Shown here in pieces: positions 62,094 through 64,000 of a stretch of 64,000 nucleotides of DNA. The DNA lies in NCBI RefSeq assembly GCF_900115925.1, contig NZ_FOYF01000004.1, positions 1-64,000 on the forward strand, in the 5' to 3' direction. The position numbers and the translations under genes are program-made. Every line of letters starts with the position of its first letter. The first letter of the stretch is position 1. Source of the DNA: Bacillus sp. cl95 (GTDB lineage: Bacteria > Bacillota > Bacilli > Bacillales > Cytobacillaceae). The notes beneath the pieces are model-generated. The model was given only the letters and a program-made list of their open reading frames with translations, was not told where the DNA came from and searched no databases.

Positions 62094-63283
62094 TTACTTC
62101 CCCCTGCGACCCATTTTTTTTGCAGAAGAGGAAAGTTCATTTTCATGTGGAAACCTTCGCCCTCCTTACTTTGACATAAAACTGATCCCCCATGTTCTTC
62201 AACGCGCTCTTTCATATTGATAAGTCCAAAACCTGGATGAATCGAAGGAACCCCTTTCCCATTGTCCTTCGTCGTAACGATGATTTCGTCAGAAGAACAA
62301 TCGATGCTTAACCAAAAGGATCTTGCATCTCCATGTCTTTTTGCATTGGTCATTGCCTCCTGAATGAGTCTTATCAATGTCGGTTGCAACGAAACAGGAA
62401 TCATGACTGGATCTCCGCTTAACTCAAAAACCGTTTCCAAACTTGTCGTTTTATAGAAGTCTCCTAGTAGTTTACGAATCAATGGAATAAAGGAAAGGTG
62501 TTCACTCTCTTGAGGATGAATAGTCCTTACAGAAAATCGGATTTCGTCAAGAGCTCCTCTAGCAAGTTCATCGCAAACCGACAGCGTTTCTCCTGCTTTA
62601 TCAGGATTAAGTTTGATTAATTCACGCCCCAACTCTAATTGCACAAGCAAGGCAGTCATTTTATGTCCAACCGTATCATGAATTTCCCTTGCGATCCGAT
62701 TTCTCTCATGAATGGAAGTGAGTTCTTCCACTTGCTTTGAATACACTTTCAGTTGCTGATGAGCATCCGAAAGCGCGTCATGAGAATCATTTAATTGGGT
62801 GTATTGTTCATTCATTGTCTCCCGCGCACTCAGTAATTTCCGAATCAAATCTCCGACAACCGCACCATAAAACACAAACATAGTACTAATGAGGTTATCA
62901 GAAAAATCTAGATACCCCGTTTCCTTTTTCCAATAATACATGACAGAGATCCACATTATAAGAAATATGATTGCACAGGCTTTAAAGAACTTTTTATTAT
63001 CATTATGTAAAAACAAAGTAACAGAAACGATCCCTAATAATATTAAGTATAAAGTCGAACCAGGAAATAAGAAGCCATAGGTAAAGCTTAGAAAGGCATC
63101 CGTTAAAATAACGATATTTACGGTCTTTTGATTTTTGCTAGTAAAGATGACAAAATGATTGAAAGCAAAAATAATAGCAGCCAAAATGACAAATCCCTTT
63201 AGTAAGTAATGATTGTCAGGCAGCCTCAAATAACAAACCGTGCTTAAAAGCACGAACATGACTAACCGAGTATACTTTAACAA
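62090..63283 (-). CDS. Sensor histidine kinase, HisKA_3 type
   Basis: A 397-aa membrane kinase. Four to six TM helices fill residues 1 to about 145 with almost no extracellular domain, so it is an intramembrane-type sensor. A coiled linker (155-190) is followed by the phospho-acceptor H202 in REIHDTVGHKM, and the ATPase by LIQEAMTNAKRHG, TKDNGKGV and GFGLINMKERV. The start is TTG, preceded by GGGGTG. B. subtilis YvfT and DesK are of this plan. Ligand unknown. Confidence 0.93.
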   Translation of the reverse strand: MLKYTRLVMFVLLSTVCYLRLPDNHYLLKGFVILAAIIFAFNHFVIFTSKNQKTVNIVILTDAFLSFTYGFLFPGSTLYLILLGIVSVTLFLHNDNKKFFKACAIIFLIMWISVMYYWKKETGYLDFSDNLISTMFVFYGAVVGDLIRKLLSARETMNEQYTQLNDSHDALSDAHQQLKVYSKQVEELTSIHERNRIAREIHDTVGHKMTALLVQLELGRELIKLNPDKAGETLSVCDELARGALDEIRFSVRTIHPQESEHLSFIPLIRKLLGDFYKTTSLETVFELSGDPVMIPVSLQPTLIRLIQEAMTNAKRHGDARSFWLSIDCSSDEIIVTTKDNGKGVPSIHPGFGLINMKERVEEHGGSVLCQSKEGEGFHMKMNFPLLQKKWVAGGSK

Positions 63284-63341
63284 TTACGCACCCCATATCT
63301 ATCATATTCTGAAGGAATTCCGTTAAATAACACTACTACAT

Positions 63342-63379
63342 AAAAAAAGGCTTGAATAATCACTCATTCAAACCTTTTT
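63342..63379. terminator. Terminator-like hairpin in the leader of the kinase operon
   Basis: On the minus strand GGTTTGAAT-(8 nt)-ATTCAAGCC (one G-U) is followed by TTTTTTTA. It lies 59 bp upstream of the kinase start, and no intact minus-strand gene precedes it. Confidence 0.65.
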
Positions 63380-63383
63380 AATC

Positions 63384-63458
63384 CTATGGATATTTCTCTA
63401 TGAGCTTCGTGAATTCCTCTATTATTTCGAATATCAAAACCCTTTCCTTCAGCCAAAA
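63384..63458 (-). pseudogene. Possible 3' remnant of a decayed small gene
   Basis: A 24-codon frame without start codon encodes LKERVLIFEIIEEFTKLIEKYP and ends right before the hairpin at 63342-63379. A short frame just upstream (ATG AAA CCT AGT ...) would join it by a one-base shift. It looks like the tail of a lost gene with its terminator. Very tentative. Confidence 0.2.
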
Positions 63459-63616
63459 TTACTAGGTTTCATTCCTACACTTATACTTTACGCCTTCACT
63501 CATACCCCATAAGAAGCAATCCTCCCTCTTTTTATTGCATCATGTATAAAAAAGAATTAATATTGTAAAGTTATTTGAATATAGTAAGAGTTAATCTAGA
63601 AGGAAGGCTTTCCACC

Positions 63617-64000
63617 ATGAAAACAAACAGAAAAACAGGGCTCGACCTAGTAAGGGCATTTGCCATCCTATTTGTAATATGTGTGCATTTCTTTCTCAAA
63701 ACTGAGTTTTATTCGACATCACTGTTAGGAAAAAACATGTATCTTCAAGTTTCCATGAGGATGAGTTTTTTAATTTGTGTCCCCCTGTTCATCATCCTTA
63801 CAGGCTATCTACAAATTGAGAAAACACCAACAAAAAGCTATTTCAAAAAAATCATACCTATCCTCGTCGTGTATCTCATTTATTCAATTATCGCAATCTT
63901 GGTACGAGAGTATTATTTTAAAGAAAATAATTCTGCATTAGAATGGTTTGCGATGATTTTAAGTTTCAAGGCTGACAGTTACTCATGGTATGTGAATATG
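63617..64000 (+). CDS. Acyltransferase-3 family membrane protein (partial)
   Basis: The first 128 codons of a gene cut by the window end. The N-terminus reads GLDLVRAFAILFVICVHFFL, with the family Arg and membrane-embedded His (VHFF). Further TM helices follow near 45-62 and 78-95. Members O-acetylate extracytoplasmic sugars or lipids. AAGGAAGG lies about 9 nt upstream of the ATG. Divergent from the kinase operon. Confidence 0.88.
   Translation, partial: MKTNRKTGLDLVRAFAILFVICVHFFLKTEFYSTSLLGKNMYLQVSMRMSFLICVPLFIILTGYLQIEKTPTKSYFKKIIPILVVYLIYSIIAILVREYYFKENNSALEWFAMILSFKADSYSWYVNM

Overview
The window is a piece of a low-GC Bacillaceae chromosome (Bacillus sensu lato). Several things point there: gamma-type and SspK spore proteins, FabL, PerR and YgxA, Shine-Dalgarno sequences close to consensus, frequent TTG and GTG starts, and dispersed Bacillaceae intergenic repeats. 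From position 1 to about 27.3 kb the gene order is close to the B. subtilis ygxA-ygzB-perR-bcp-gsaB-ygaE-ygaD-ygaC-ygaB-sspE-fabL-yfhS-mutY-yfhP-yfhJ-sspK-yfhH-recX-yfhF-yfhE-yfhD block, seen here from the rRNA end. The species is not B. subtilis: glutamate synthase, a DUF990-type ABC exporter and an SDR gene are inserted in the block. Family names and orthology come from recalled family features; no search was run.

Layout. 1-210: tandem promoters and leader of an rRNA operon running off the left edge. 0.2-7.6 kb: ygxA, ygzB, perR with a Per box, cobalamin adenosyltransferase, a 2-hydroxyacid dehydrogenase, Bcp peroxiredoxin, a K+ channel and a three-gene ABC exporter. 7.8-13.9 kb: gsaB and a full-length glutamate synthase large subunit with no small-subunit gene beside it. 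14.4-27.9 kb: the yga/yfh block with spore-protein genes, fabL, mutY and recX, ending with yfhE, yfhD and a DoxX gene. 27.9-28.4 kb: an intergenic region packed with DnaA-box-like motifs. 28.4-31.6 kb: an M20 deacylase and a membrane protein/GNAT/PP2C group. 31.8-35.4 kb: a MerR-controlled acyl-CoA ligase/dehydrogenase operon. 35.8-38.6 kb: a GCHII-RibD-HAD-VOC operon with its own palindromic operator. 39-41.1 kb: large catalase with a sigma-B-like promoter. 41.5-47.2 kb: a Dpp/Opp peptide transporter. 47.7-52.9 kb: acetate transporter, acyl-CoA thioesterase, PadR/DUF2812 pair, MerR/SRPBCC pair, PepF. 52.9-54.7 kb: a beheaded ribokinase next to a Fur-box-preceded FetB homologue. 54.7-57.6 kb: two DUF606 transporters around a Crp/Fnr regulator, then GlpQ. 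57.9-63.3 kb: a two-component system with an ABC-2 exporter. 63.6 kb to the end: the start of an acyltransferase-3 gene.

Most of the window is conserved housekeeping sequence. The points most worth a second look are: the DnaA-box cluster (28173-28360); the FetB homologue that lacks the ATPase-contacting segment and a fetA neighbour; the hairpin between a strong Shine-Dalgarno and the gltB start codon; the stand-alone early-riboflavin operon; the paired palindromes 42 bp apart upstream of katE; the PP2C/GNAT/membrane group; and the MerR-, PadR- and Fur-type operators that can be read at base level.
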